Shown piece by piece: positions 40,365-52,500 of a stretch of 64,000 nucleotides of DNA (the first letter of the stretch is position 1; each line of letters opens with the position of its first letter). Source of the DNA: Carallia brachiata (lineage: Eukaryota > Streptophyta > Magnoliopsida > Malpighiales > Rhizophoraceae); the NCBI GenBank assembly GCA_021464245.1, contig JADCRB010000045.1:1326468-1390467 (forward strand). Reading direction: 5' to 3'. A model generated the notes under the pieces. The model was not told the DNA's origin and searched no databases. It was given only the letters and a program-made list of their open reading frames with translations. Made by a program: the position numbers and the translations under genes.

Positions 40365-43300
40365 ATGGACCTGGACGACCTGGGCAAGCCGAGCCAGGCT
40401 CCTTCCCGAATAGCCAAGTTCGCGCCCAAGGCTTCCAAGCTCAAACCGCAACCCAAACTGAAAACAGAACTCTCCCGAGAACCAGTGTCGGTCCCGAAAA
40501 CGGAACCTCAAAATCTTCCGATTATTAAAAAATTGAAGATGAAATAAACGATAAACCTAGTGCTAATGCGGCCTCGGCCAAAGTGGAGCTGGCTGCAGCC
40601 GAGGCGGCATCGTCTTCCTTGCCGAAGCAAGAAGACGGCATGGACATAGACGGAGATGACCAAAAACAAGATGAGGACACGATTGTCCGCGAGATTCACG
40701 CCTACTTTACTCCCTCTGTTGATGATAACACTCGAGTAATAAATCTATAAATTTTGCATTTGCAAAAAATCCTACTTAAGAATTGAATTGTTTACAACAG
40801 GCATTTGGTGGTAACATTGTTTGTTCAGCTTTGTTATGCAGTATCCCTTGAGAGCTTGTTGGAGACCGTACGAATTGGATGAGCGCTGCGAAGAGGTGAC
40901 TGTGTCTCTTTTTTTGTAACGTGGTTGGTGTTAAGTTCATGAGAATTGGGATTAACATTTTGTAGGTTAGGGTGAAGCCTGTGAGTGGCGCAGTGGAGAT
41001 TGATTTGTCCCTTGATGATGTTTCTACAAACTGGAATTCTGATTTTGCCGACCGGCATAACGTGAAAAAGCAGGTTTGTTTCTACCGTTGCCTTCCTATC
41101 AATGTTTTAGTTACGGGTGAATCATGACCAACAGAGCAAACATGGGCAGGCATAATGGTTGTTTATTGGTGTCTTGCTTTTTTGGTGACTAGGAAACTGG
41201 GTGCAATACAAACCATAATATGGGAACTAGGTAATAAGAACATATTTCTGTTAATCCACAGCTTTTGCTGTTTACCGGAACTTTGTATTTGGCAGTCATT
41301 GTAGATACTAAAGAAGGAATAAATTTGTTTTGATAGGAGAATAAAAATTGGTGATGAGTTTTATGTCTCTGAAAAGTGAAAACTTATTGTCGATTTGAAA
41401 GTTGTTGCATGCCATACATAACATGTAATTGACCTGACGTATGTTGTATCTTCTGGTTTCTTCGTAGACATTGTCTACAACATGGCAGCCACCCCGTGCT
41501 ACTGGCTATGCTGTTGGCGTTCTGATAGGTAATAAGGTATACTTAGTGTTTCCCTGTTTTTCAGTTTACCTAGCCATCTATGCTAATGAATGTGTTTGGA
41601 TTTTGAGACTATCACAATTAGTCAGCTTTTCTGTCTAGCCTGTCGGCTATGTTTGAATGCTTTTTATGAGGTTTTCTATACCTTGTTTTATCTGTCAAGG
41701 TGCCACTAAGATCTAACTAAGAATTGTTTCTCCATTTTTCCTGACATTTGAGTCTTTAATCCCCTGTTTAGCTTGTTTCAATTGTTCTCTAATTTCATCT
41801 CAGTTAAAGAAAAAAAACAAGAATAAAGGAAAAGAAAGTTTCCCAAGTTTTGATCAAAGGAGAATTAATAGTTCTAAGAGGCATTCTTATCCTTTTTTCA
41901 TCTTGCAGTTACACCTGAATCCTATTCATGCATTAGTGCAGCTTCGACCATCGCTGGAACATCTGAGGTCTTGTGGCTCAAAAGGGAAAACGAACATCAC
42001 ATCTGATGCAGAATATACTGTTAAGGTGGAAGATCTTAGTGAGGGTAAACCTGTTGGTCCATCAAAGAAGCAGGTTTTCCCTCGCTCCTGCACCCTCTTC
42101 CCCCCCCCCCAATCTCTCTCTCTCTCTCTCTGACTGAGCTGGATTGCCAACATTAAAATATGAAATGAGTGCTTTACTTCTTAAAATGGCATCTTAGAAT
42201 AATATCATTGGCGCTGGTATATTTCTTGAATGGGCGATATAATTTTGCTCATTCTGTTTTAGGCACATCTACCTCTAATAATAGACTTGCGTACATGTAA
42301 TTTACAAATTGTTCCCAAGGCTTCCACATCGTGAGTTCTGGGGAATAGTTAATTGTACGCAAACTTATTTTTGTTTTCATGATGAGTCTAATTCCACAAC
42401 TATAACTAGTGACCTCAAGGTTGCAATGGAGCAGTCTGCAAATTGTGTCCTAATTCTATGCTCAAAAAAGTATCCAAGTACCAATTTTATTTCCGTTTAT
42501 GCAGAACAAGCGCATGGATCTGGCAAATGAGCAAAAATCAGATGTTGAGGAGGTAAGGGAATTTCCTATCCGGTTCTCTAACTATTATGTGCTTGCTAAT
42601 TTAGCCTTGTTCACGATATTATATTATTGTAAATTTATATATCATGTTTTGAACCATTTCTTTTGAGAACCTGAAGGCTAGCATCCTCTGTACTCCACAC
42701 CCCAACAAAGGCAAACAGCGTTTCACCTTTTTGTTTTGTGGGCATCCTCCTATTTCTCCTTGTTTGACGAAGCAACCAAACTAACACCAGAGGATTAAAG
42801 AATCGGACAAAATTGTGCAAAAAAATTAGAATAGAGAAGAAGTCCTTTTGTTTTGTTAGTTAGTTATCTAACCAAAATTATTTCATTATTTTGTCCTGTT
42901 ATACACAACAATTTGTATCTAATCTTTATTAGTTCATCTCCCAGTTTTTTATTCTTGATGTTGCATAAGAGTGGTTTGCCTTTTGTGTCTGTACAGTTTG
43001 GAATCTAATTTTTGATTTCTCTTTGTGTTTTCTTCTTTTCGTGTTTATTCAAGTGTTGGATTCCGCTTAAGTACCATGATTCCAGGAGTGGTCTCTCATC
43101 AAGCTACTTGCAGAAAATGGTGGCAAAGGAAAGTCCTCCCTTGGAGTTCGCAATGGCCCGTAAGTTATATCTGTTCCTTTTTTCTTTTTTGATGTTAGCT
43201 GCTTGACCAGAAGCTTTTGGAAGTAGCTGATGCACATTCTTCCTGAACCATTGACTGTGTTGATGATTCCTTGCCATTTTATTTGAAGGTATAACTATAT

Positions 43301-45625
43301 AAGTTCATTGTGCCCTGGAAATTCTGATGGCAATGCTGGGCAGAAAGTCCCTTCAAGAAGGTGAAGTCGCTGTCTCGATTCTTAATTTCTTTTCTCCTGT
43401 ATATCAAGGTTCCTAAGCATTATGAGATGTGCTCACAAAATGTATAGATGCATGTTACATGGATGAACATCAATCAATATCTCTTCAGAGAGTTTTGGCT
43501 AGTTTAAGTCAATCAGATCATGGCACCTTCATTGGAATCAATGATTTCAAGTGGCATTTTTCTATCCACTTTTAACAATAGTATCAGAGCCTTACAGTTG
43601 AAGCATTGCTAGTTGTTTGAATTTTTCATAATCTAAATGTTCCTTGTACTGTGAGATTTTACATTCCACACATGCAAATTTTGGACATTGGACTTCATGT
43701 TTGACCATCTGGAGTACCTTGTTCTGTTGCTTCATGTTCTTTGCTTTATATTGGAAATAATGTATCCTTTATATTGGAAAATAATTTTATCCTTTATATT
43801 GGAAAATAATTGTTTCTCTTCATCTTTCTCACGTGACTACTATTTCACCCATTAACTAAGAGTTTGTGCTTTTTATATATAAGTCTTTGACATTGGAATT
43901 TTAATATATATCGTCAGGTTTTTGCTCTCACTGCCACTGGAAGAACGTATTAAGAGATTATTTTTGGAGGTTTGTTGCAGCTTTCAGGCAACGAATATGA
44001 ATTTTGTTGAGCTTTTGTGATGATGGTTGGAAATTTGTTGTCAGTCCATGTGCTTTGCATATGCATAGGCATTGGCCATGTGTGTTTTAATCTTGTGTGT
44101 TAGTGCACAAACGCATATATATATATTTATTTATATTTTATTTATTTATTTATTTTTTTTTCACTTTCTCACTTGCTTATGATTTAAGTTTCTTTGTGTT
44201 CCTCCACCAACCTTTTTTCTCTCTTTAGCTGGTTTGCCATTCATATATTTCTGTGGTTAATTTGTGATTTTATATACTTGCAATCATGGATGTGGTAGTG
44301 TTCTCTGAAAATAAATAAATAAATAGACAAATAATTCTCTCTGCTCTGAGAACACATAGGTAGGATGGATTAGGAGACCTGAAGGGTAAAAGTCTTTGGC
44401 CCATTTTTAGGTACTTCTGACTTTGTGAGTTCTTTTTACTTTTAATTTAGATCGTGTTATTGCAAGATTTGGTGGTAATCTTGAAAATTTGCAATCTATA
44501 CTTGGAAAATATATACTGTGCTACATCTCGATTGAACTTGAATGCCCCGATGTAATCTTTTTGAGCCCATTACATGCCCAACAAATCCACTCAAGAAATT
44601 GTATGTAATACAATAAGAAAATTTTTTACAATCATGTTTATAAACTATGTAATAAAAAAAAAAAAATTATTATATTTTTATCACATATTTTATAACTGTT
44701 GTCGTATAAAAAAATAATTGTTGTGGTATTACAGACAATAATTGAGCTAAAATAATCAAACATAATCATTTACCCTTCTCTTTTCATTATTTTGAGATCC
44801 TTTTCCTTTTTTGATTTTCTCTTTACTGAAGGAAGTCTAGAAACTGTGTTGCAAGTGGCTGTTTCTTTGAGGTACACGTGGTCAGTCCCAGGAGCGGCTA
44901 TTTATTGCGCTTGTTTTCATTGTTTCATAACCGTATTCTGCTCTACAGGGACCTCCAATCAACGTTTGATGCTCTTAAGCACTATGCTCCCGGTGTTTTA
45001 TGTAAAGATCTCTTAACAGTCCTTCAGAAGTACGGCCAACTAGTGCAAGGACTTTGGGTTCCGAAAACTTCTTTGCTGTTTCCAAATGCAACCACTGCCA
45101 TGGAAAACATTAAAGTTGCAGCTAGAAATTATGTTCTTATTCTATTCGGCAAGAATTCGGTTATTGGGTCTTCAGAACTCAATTTTGCAGCGAAGTTTAG
45201 AGAAGAGATGAAAAACTTTTTGAGCATTTTTGCTGTTGAAAGAGCTTCATCTAAGGACTGGGAGTTTAAAGAGCGTAAGGATAAATCATTTATAGAACTA
45301 TATCCTGAAATTGCTGCAAAGCAAGATCAGATCTGGAAAGACATGGAACAAAAGATTACTTGTCGTCTGCAACCTGGGAAAAGCGGCTCTGGAGCAAAGA
45401 CTGCAACAGCGAGCCCTCCCGCCGTCCGTAATGCTGTAAGATCGGTGAATGTGAGAAGATCACAATAAAAGGACAAGTGGAGTGCTCAAGAAGAAGTCCC
45501 GTACGGATGAAACTCGTGAAGTTCTGCGAATGGGCCCTGCCAAAAGTCTTTCAAACCCACAAGGTATGAACAGTATGACGACAGCGGCCATCAGTACCAC
45601 TGGTACAAAGATGACTATAGTATGA
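40365..45625 (+). CDS. RPC5: RNA polymerase III subunit RPC5-like (Sin-like) gene, frame anomalies and missing 3' end
   Basis: RPC5 is a peripheral Pol III subunit in the nucleus that pairs with RPC4. Exons read by splice sites: 40365-40735, 40842-40895, 40966-41073, 41468-41536, 41909-42073, 42505-42552, 43054-43159, 43289-43360, 43918-43969, 44832-44871, 44949 onward. Conserved pieces seen: REIHAYFTPS, YPLRACWRPYELDERCEEVR, LSTTWQPPRATGYAVGVLIG, HLNPIHALVQLRPSLEHL, WIPLKYHDSRSGLS, LPLEERIKRLFLE, LLTVLQKYGQLVQGLWVPKT, FAVERASSKDWEFKE, ALPKVFQTHK. Anomalies: a frame change at 40527-40532 (six A, seven expected); phase mismatches of one base at the exon 7/8 and 9/10 joins; an extra T at 45466 creating a stop; and a further shift at the GGG at 45532-45534. 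After FQTHK a donor (aag/gtatg) follows, but I see no downstream exons for the usual C-terminal region. Either many local sequence errors or a truncated, decaying copy. Without the last correction the frame ends at 45625. Confidence 0.78.
43744..43816. repeat. Three copies of a 23-25-bp repeat in an RPC5 intron
   Basis: The unit ctttatattggaaaataat plus 5-6 bases occurs three times head to tail at 43744-43766, 43767-43791 and 43792-43816, with copies 2 and 3 nearly identical. Confidence 0.85.
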
Positions 45626-48100
45626 GAATTACTATTTTGGCCACAGAGTTGGGATTGACAATGATTTAGGTTTGAACAGTAATCACAAGGTATGAAGTAG
45701 TTCTAGACTAGTACTGATAAAATTTTACGGGGGAAAAAGAAAACTCATTAACAAAGCCTCATTGAAGTTTTTTGTAGATAGAACTCAATTTATTCAGTTC
45801 TATTTTATTGGTTGAACCTTCGGGTACATAATGAAATCAATTCATTGAGAAATCTCTAATCTCAACCTTAAAACCATCACGGAAAACAGAGTTTTTCCAA
45901 TGCATTCTGTTAGCTCCATCCATACTTGACCAGGCAGCCTGGAGTGGTTCCTGATTCCTGAATCACCTGCTTTGTTATGGAATTTCCGGCACATTATGGT
46001 TTTAACTCAGCATACAGTCAGACCTAGAACTTAGCTTGACAGGAAGGTGCATAATTGTTATGTTCTAGTTGAGATGTTCAAATGGGTAGTCATCTTTAAA
46101 CGCAAGTTTTGTTCTTCTTTTTCCTTTTTTCATGTAAATATGCTATGGGGAAAATATCTTGTTGCTGTGTGCCATTATTATCAGTGATGAGTATTGAAAG
46201 CTGGGAGTCATCCAGAGCTTAGTACGTCATTTGGTTTGACATTGACCTTTTTTAATTTTCCTACGCAACTTAAAAGGGACGTAAACGACAAGAAGAGCTC
46301 ATCAACCTCATGCCTTCTTCCTGAAGCAAAAAAGAAACAAAAGAAAGCTTTGCAATTCCGTTCAATCGGAAGTTACCCGACCACCCCTTTTTTTGGGCCG
46401 GACCGGGGGAGGGAGTTGGGGGAGTTTTCGAGGCGCCTGCTTGTTCAGTCTTTCTCATGTCAACATTCCATTACATTGATTCATTATTATATTTTATAGA
46501 ATAACAAATTATTATATTTTTCTTCTAAATATGTGAGAAAATAAGATGTACATTCGACCATCCTTTAAACTGTAAATTCATTACTATATAGATTGTTTTT
46601 GGCATTGGCTCACAGGTATAACGACGGCTATATCTGTGTCTTTTCAAGGTAAGTAACCTTGTCCACGTGTTAATAATCGATGGAGCAACGTGTTTTGCAC
46701 CGAGATCGATTGATTGTGCAAGTAACAAAATAATTAAGCAGAAAGAGTTCTGTTAACTTTTTTTGTTTTTTTGGTTGTCGGCAAGGCTGTATGCCCAAAT
46801 TATGTGGGGTAGCTTCATTAAAATATGACAATTTATTTTAGTCGTAGTGGCCATCCCCATTTCTTCGTTGCAGTCAATGATGTGGCCATTTAAAGAGTAG
46901 AATACAAGGCATCAAATCATGTGGTAACGTAAAAGTAATTATAACCATTCCCATTTCTTTCTTGAAGTCAATAATGTTGGATATATTACTGATAAAATTT
47001 GAGACGTCTACTGGTTCTTTTCCATTTTCATTCTTTTTTTTTTTTTTTTTTGTTTTCAACCGCTGATGTAACTTTACGTCAATTTTGAATGTGGACATTT
47101 AAAATCTGTGGATAGTATTTTAATTGTGGAGTTTCACGTTTGTTAGTGGGGATTTTCTAGGAGCACAGAGTAAATGGAGATGGACATAAAAACTGTGAAG
47201 ATACTCAGCAACCGCAGATTGATTAACTCGAACGTTGGATGGTGCAGAGAAAGAAGGATTTGCACAATTTGAGAAATTCGTCCAATGTCTGTCAGAAGGC
47301 AGAATTGGATGCCTCCTTTTAACAAAGTTGCTTAGTAGATAAATGCAAATATCTGGTCTGCTTGAAAGGAAGATGCAGCCACTTGCCACGGCAGTTTTGC
47401 TTTTCCATCGTGCGAAGCTATGTTCGCTTTTTTCTTTTTTTTTTTCTTCAACCGTCTCTTGCGGTGCATTGAATACCTTTTAATAATTCTCTAACGCCTT
47501 TGTCATACGCAGAGAACTTTAAAAGGAAAAAAAAAAACTTACATTAGGCAGACAATATTACATAGTTACATAACAGCAAGAATCACATTCACACGTAGAA
47601 GTAGAACAAATTGTTCTTCTCTCAGAATAACACAACAACTGAACCAACTGTCCACATCTACCAATATTCTTAATTTACTCACACAATTACGCTCTATCTT
47701 TTCAACCAACGCAATGCTAGAAAAGATTAAAGGAAAAAAAAAAGATAGAAGAAAACGGGACACAGACGCACACTGAACGTAAATGGGAAATGATCCATCT
47801 GGCTGGGCTTATTATCATGCACTAAATCAAAACCTTCCATATCTTATCAAACGGTTAGCCGGCTTCTCTCCATCTGTGCTGCGCATAGGGTTAGGAGGAA
47901 ATTTCAGAAGAAGAAAACGAGTGTTACTACTGCGGTTACCAGTTAGGAATGATCAAGGCTCAGGGCCCTGATATTCTTTTTCCCCAGGTACCACATACTG
48001 TAGGCAACAGAGAAGAGAATCATAAATAGAGAGAGAGAGAGAGAGAAGGGGATGCATAGTTACCCCAGAGCCCGAGGATTTATCAAGATTGATCACTTCA
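45626..48100. other. 2.5 kb convergent intergenic region
   Basis: Lies between the RPC5-like gene and the 3' end of the RCI2 gene. It has two poly(T) runs (47034-47052, 47434-47446) and a diverged short duplication of a ccatttcttYSttgMagtcaatRatgt-type unit at about 46855-46890 and 46950-46985. No gene was recognised, and the C-terminal exons expected for RPC5 were not seen here. Confidence 0.5.
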
Positions 48101-48644
48101 TCACTTGGTTATGGCATAGACAGCATAGATAATCCCAGGAATATAACCCAAGATGGTCAGTAGCAAACAGATCCAAAATTCCACCTATTTCCATCATAAC
48201 ACTTCATCATCATCATCATCATCATCATCAACACCATCATATATATACATAAACCCTACCTGCTTATCAGGTTCTTAATTTATGTATAGAATATAATAAT
48301 AAATTTGAGCTCAATCATCCTTTTGTATTAAAAAAGAAATTTAAGAAAGAAAAAAAAAAACAGGAATTTTGCATTATAAATATAATACGCAGAAGACTGA
48401 AAGAAATAATATATATGTATATATGTGTGTATGTATGTCTGCTGATATTTGGTGGGTTATAGCTATAGTTATAGTGGTAATAGTGTATAGATTGAAAGAC
48501 AATAAAAATAAGAAATAAAAATAGAGTAAGAAGAAGAAGAAGAAGAAGAAGAAGGGGACCTGGCAACCAAACTTGAGGAAGACACCCAGAGGAGGCAAGA
48601 TGATGGCCAAGAGAATATCTAAGCAAGTTGCTGTACCCTCCCAT
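48101..48644 (-). CDS. RCI2: RCI2/PMP3 small hydrophobic membrane protein, two exons
   Basis: Plasma-membrane proteolipid of the PMP3 family, induced by cold, salt and ABA and involved in ion and membrane-potential homeostasis. Exon 1 is 48560-48644 and exon 2 is 48101-48184; the intron has GT-AG ends. Together they give GTATCLDILLAIILPPLGVF then LKFGCQ, and VEFWICLLLTILGYIPGIIY then AVYAITK: the family's two transmembrane helices and near-invariant C-terminus, about 55 residues. In the given sequence the ATG is followed by ggg, which puts the start codon one base out of frame with this protein; one G fewer at 48640-48642 would read M-E-G-T-A-T-C. No other in-frame ATG exists upstream of the conserved block, so a single-base error at the start is the simplest reading. 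The intron position after GCQ matches what I know of family genes. An ABRE-bearing promoter lies upstream. Confidence 0.9.
48204..48231. repeat. (ATC)n microsatellite in the RCI2 intron
   Basis: About nine units of atc/tca immediately inside the intron, 20-45 bases from the acceptor of exon 2. Confidence 0.85.
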
Positions 48645-48688
48645 CTTTATTCTTTTCTCTTCTTCTTCTTCTTCTTCTTCTTCTTCTT
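48528..48688 (-). repeat. Complementary trinucleotide tracts flanking RCI2 exon 1
   Basis: On the plus strand (aag)9 lies at about 48528-48554 and (ctt)10 at about 48659-48688, with exon 1 between them. In the minus-strand transcript this is a GAA/AAG tract in the 5' UTR about 15 bases before the ATG and a CUU tract starting about 5 bases after the donor site. The two could pair over about 27 bases, placing exon 1 and its splice donor in or beside a hairpin. Confidence 0.8.
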
Positions 48689-48942
48689 GATGATCTGAAC
48701 CTGTCTTTTGAAATAGTGCTGAAAATTAAAAAAAAAAAAGGACCCAGCAGATAATTTTAATTAATTAAGCTAGATCTCGATCGATAAACAACAACAAATG
48801 AAGATGTTTTTTTTCTTTTTCAATTTTTGGGTTTCTAAGTAATACTATTGGTAACTGATTCCCCTCGTATGAATGACCCTATACTATGAACCATGAAGAC
48901 TGTGACACGGTAGGCGAAGGGCTGGCTGTTCCTCTAGTCTGC

Positions 48943-48970
48943 ATTTATAGCCACGTCCACCGCCCACGTC
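48943..48970 (-). promoter_or_regulatory. TATA box with two upstream ACGTG (ABRE-like) sites
   Basis: On the minus strand ctataaat (TATA at 48943-48949) is immediately preceded by ggacgtggc (core 48952-48957, matching ABRE ACGTGKC) and, 13 bp further up, by agacgtggg (48965-48970). Position is about 300 bp upstream of the RCI2 start. The arrangement agrees with the ABA, cold and salt induction known for this family. Confidence 0.6.
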
Positions 48971-49737
48971 TGTATCCAATCTAATCTCCCCCATTATTTT
49001 CTCATTAATGTCACACGTACAAAAAAAACCGTAGGCCCATTACTCGTAAATTTTTTTTTGTCAGTAAAAAATTATTATTATAAATAAATTAATTATCAAA
49101 TCTAAAATTAAAATTATTATAATTTCAATCATATATTTCATTTAACTCAATTTACAAAAACACTAACCAACTGAATACTGTTAAAATCACCAGATTTCTC
49201 TCCAGTACTTCTGCTCACACGCTCATCTTTCATCGATCTTTTTTATTTTAATTTTGTAATTATTTAATAATTTTATATTATTATATTATATAATTTTCAA
49301 AGCCATCTCGGGGTAAGTTTCTTATTCTTAACTCTTAAGTTAATCCTACCATTCATTCCTAGCAAATCACCAAATGACAGTTAAATTAATATATAAGAAA
49401 GAAATGAAAAGGAAAGAAGAAAGAAAGAAAGAAAGAAAGAAATAATCGATTTGCCAACTTTGTTGGTAAATTGTAATTTGTGCAGCTCAATCAAACTCAT
49501 CCGTTAGGTTCCACCGTATTATAAATCAGCTCATCATCAATCCATGTGCTGTGCTTGAGTACTACATACGCAACGCACTTTCTTATGTAATTAATTAATT
49601 AATTTAATGTGCTCTGTTTTTTTTTGTTTGCTTTGCGTTTATTTTAAATTCAATTCCATCTTGTCTGATTGCAACTCAACATGATCAGTCTCATCCTTTA
49701 TTTGGTTTCTTGAGCGATATTCGATGCCTGTACCATC
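48971..49737. other. Upstream intergenic DNA of RCI2
   Basis: AT-rich, with a (gaaa)n microsatellite at about 49418-49442. No gene was recognised. Confidence 0.5.
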
Positions 49738-50640
49738 GTGCCTGGCAAGGACGGATGTAGGCAATAACCAGGGGGCAATTGTCCCCTTGATTTCCTTTCT
49801 TTTATTAATTATTTTTTATCTACAGCAGGTCAATTACTTTGCTTAGCCCGGTGGTAAGGGGGCACTTTGTTCCCCCCGCCCATCTCGCCTTTGGTCCCTT
49901 AGTCGATAGTTCGAGTTTCAATGTGTCACGTTTGGTGCTGTTTTTTCTTTTTTGTTTTATTATTGCATTTTTACTTTCTTCTTCTTCTTTTTTTTTTTTC
50001 AAATATTTCCTTTCTTATTTTTTCTTTTCTTAGTAAAAATTTTTTTAAATAAAAATTTTTGAATTTCAAAATTTATAATTTCACTTTCTAAAATTAAATT
50101 TTGTTAAATATAGGAACTTTGTGTATTGAGTTGTTGTTTTAGATTTCATATTTTTATTCTCAAAATTATATGAATAAAATTTTCTTGTTGTCATACAGTC
50201 TTTTTAATAATATTGTATCTTTTGATGAAACTTACCACCTAAGGACATTCAAAAGGAAAAAAAAAATATTTAGAAACATGTTGTATAACTTAATATGTAT
50301 TCATTTATAAAATTAATTTTAATTTCATCGATTACAACAATTACACAAATAAATATTTTTTCTACAATAAATATCATAAAAAATTTATTATACAATCTCA
50401 TGACAGATAAATAATTAAATTATTAAATTATTATTAATACAAAAAATATATTTAATTATATAAAAAATAAAAAAAGTTTCCAAACATTAAAACTCATAAG
50501 TTATGATTATAATATTTATTATTCATATAATTAATATAAACTTTCATTTTTTATCTTACAAATTAATTTTATTATTATAATTATACATATAAATTTTGCC
50601 TTCCCTCAAAAATTTTTTTAGATCCGTCTCTGGTGCCTGG
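49738..50640. mobile_element. Non-autonomous hAT-type transposon with perfect 8-bp duplication
   Basis: The 8-bp direct repeat gtgcctgg is perfect at 49738-49745 and 50633-50640. The 887-bp element between (49746-50632) begins caaggacggatgta and, read from the other end on the opposite strand, begins cagagacggatcta: 11 of 14 terminal positions match, and both start with CA as hAT ends do. The left subterminal region has gggggcaatt, the right gagggaaggcaa. The interior is AT-rich and encodes no transposase. Duplication length, terminal CA and short inverted repeats all fit the hAT superfamily. Confidence 0.85.
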
Positions 50641-51618
50641 TCCATGAGTTTTAAGCATATGCCACAAAAAGCTAATTTTTCTGTCGATCTTTTAGTAAAG
50701 TCAGGAGCAGACTGTGATTCTAATCATATTTTCTTGCAACAATTTTCTTTGAGACTTGTGCCTTATAGACACGGACATAGCCATGGCATTATATTTGTTT
50801 GTAGATAGTCAGTTTTATTTTCTTGCTCTACTAAAAAAAATTCATTTCGATGTCGATTGCAAATTAACAATACGACGAGGGAATTAATAATTTCTATTTC
50901 ACGTGAACAGTGAACCGACTCTCGGTCAGTCCCTCAAAATTCGGTCAAGATTAGCAAATTGCTTTACCCCACGTAGCCAAGCCACAGCAAAAAACAAAAA
51001 GAAAAAGTTACATTTTCAAAAAAAAAAACAAAAGAAGTTCAAAAATATATTTAAATGTAATTAATTAAATATAATATATGATAATTAAATTTAAATTTAA
51101 TATGTAATTAATTAAATTTAATGTGTAAAATAATAATAATAATTTTTTTATATTTAATTAATTGTATTTACAATCAACATATTTATATATTATATATAAT
51201 TAGTTGTGTTCGAATAATTTTTTTAAAATTTCTTTATATCTGAATATGTAACAGCGTACAAATCGAAATAGAGTCCAAACAATCAAGGGATCGTCCCCTC
51301 ACGCAGCCCCACGTGTACCGGCGCTGGCCAGCCCAGACATCAGATGCCAGGAAGGGAAATGAGTTCTTTCTTCTCTTCTTTCTTTTTGGTTTTGATGGCT
51401 TATCTTATCTTGGCAAAATAGCAAAGTCCCTTTCTTTTTGTTTGACTTCAAGAAGTCCCCTTTCTTTATCTCTACTTCGTCTTCAATTCAAGGCAGATGG
51501 AGATCGACGCACTGTGCTGTCCAAGACATTTAAAACCCGAAAAAAGAACAAACGTTTCTGCTTCAATTGAATTGGGCTTGGGCTTTGGACCTTTCAAGCT
51601 GTCCACCTTTTCTACCGG
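50641..51618. other. Intergenic DNA
   Basis: AT-rich left part, then a GC-richer stretch from about 51290 with a cacgtg box (51310-51315). No gene was recognised. Confidence 0.5.
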
Positions 51619-51969
51619 ATGAGGTCCTCCTCCGGCCTCTCCCCCTCTATCCTTAGCCCCTACACCTTCAATTGGGATTCAACGCTCGAAGTGGACACTC
51701 TTCACGAACTGGATCTACCATCTAACCTCAACGCGACGTTGAGACCCAACTCAATCAATACTGTAAAGCTGACCCTGTTGCGGGATTGCATAGCCCGGCC
51801 CGGCCATCGGGATTCTCACCCGTTAGCATTCTTCAACAAGTTTCCTTATGGGCTTACAGTCACTCCAGGAAAAGCCCCGCCCACCGCACCTCTCCCCACA
51901 AACCCACCCAACCCCAGGCCCACCTCCAGTCCAACCCCAACCACCGGAGGGGGCGGGTGGCTCTGCTAA
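51619..51969 (+). CDS. Unclassified GC-rich open frame
   Basis: A 116-codon frame (MRSSSGLSPSILSPYTFNWD at the start, Pro/Thr-rich at the end) in a patch clearly richer in GC than its surroundings. It matches no family I recognise, lacks a clear TATA box at the right distance, and the Pro-rich end may just reflect C-rich DNA. It may be part of an old gene or retroelement. Confidence 0.2.
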   Translation: MRSSSGLSPSILSPYTFNWDSTLEVDTLHELDLPSNLNATLRPNSINTVKLTLLRDCIARPGHRDSHPLAFFNKFPYGLTVTPGKAPPTAPLPTNPPNPRPTSSPTPTTGGGGWLC

Positions 51970-52500
51970 GTGTTTACCCAATCATAGGAGATTCTCCATC
52001 CTAATTAAATTTGGAACCTTAAGACTTTTTGTTGCCGTCGTGTTCATAGCGTCGATACGGAGTGTTGATCAACGTCACCATTGTTGGGACCTAACTAATG
52101 ACTAAGGTTGTATAGCAGCAGGTTATAGTCATAGTCATATATATGGCTCTGTCTTACAAAGTTTTAGAATTTTATGAAAAGAGATTTCAACTACATCATT
52201 TCTGAGAATATTAGTGTAAGAGATCTAATGGTTAAATTGCGTACATCCTCGCAAAACTACTTCCAATAGTTTAATTAATGTAAAGAAAATGACTTTGGGA
52301 TTCCATGGCTTTCTCCCATTAAAATACTATGCATATAGTGGTCAGGACAAGGTTTAGAGAAATACCCCATCTAAGTTTCAACAACAAATAAATAAATAAA
52401 TAAATAAATAGTGACAATGATATTAAAATTGGATTACCGTGCTGGTTAATTTGGGAGCACTCACAAACGCCCCCATATAAAATCTTGGCCAATAAGTCAA
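51970..52500. other. Intergenic DNA
   Basis: No gene was recognised. A (aaat)n microsatellite occurs at about 52387-52411. Confidence 0.5.

Noticed and set aside
49833..49930. tRNA-derived SINE suggested by gcccggtggtaag and gttcgagttt
   Set aside because: The stretch lies inside the hAT-bounded element, lacks its own poly(A) tail and duplication, and the B box is imperfect.
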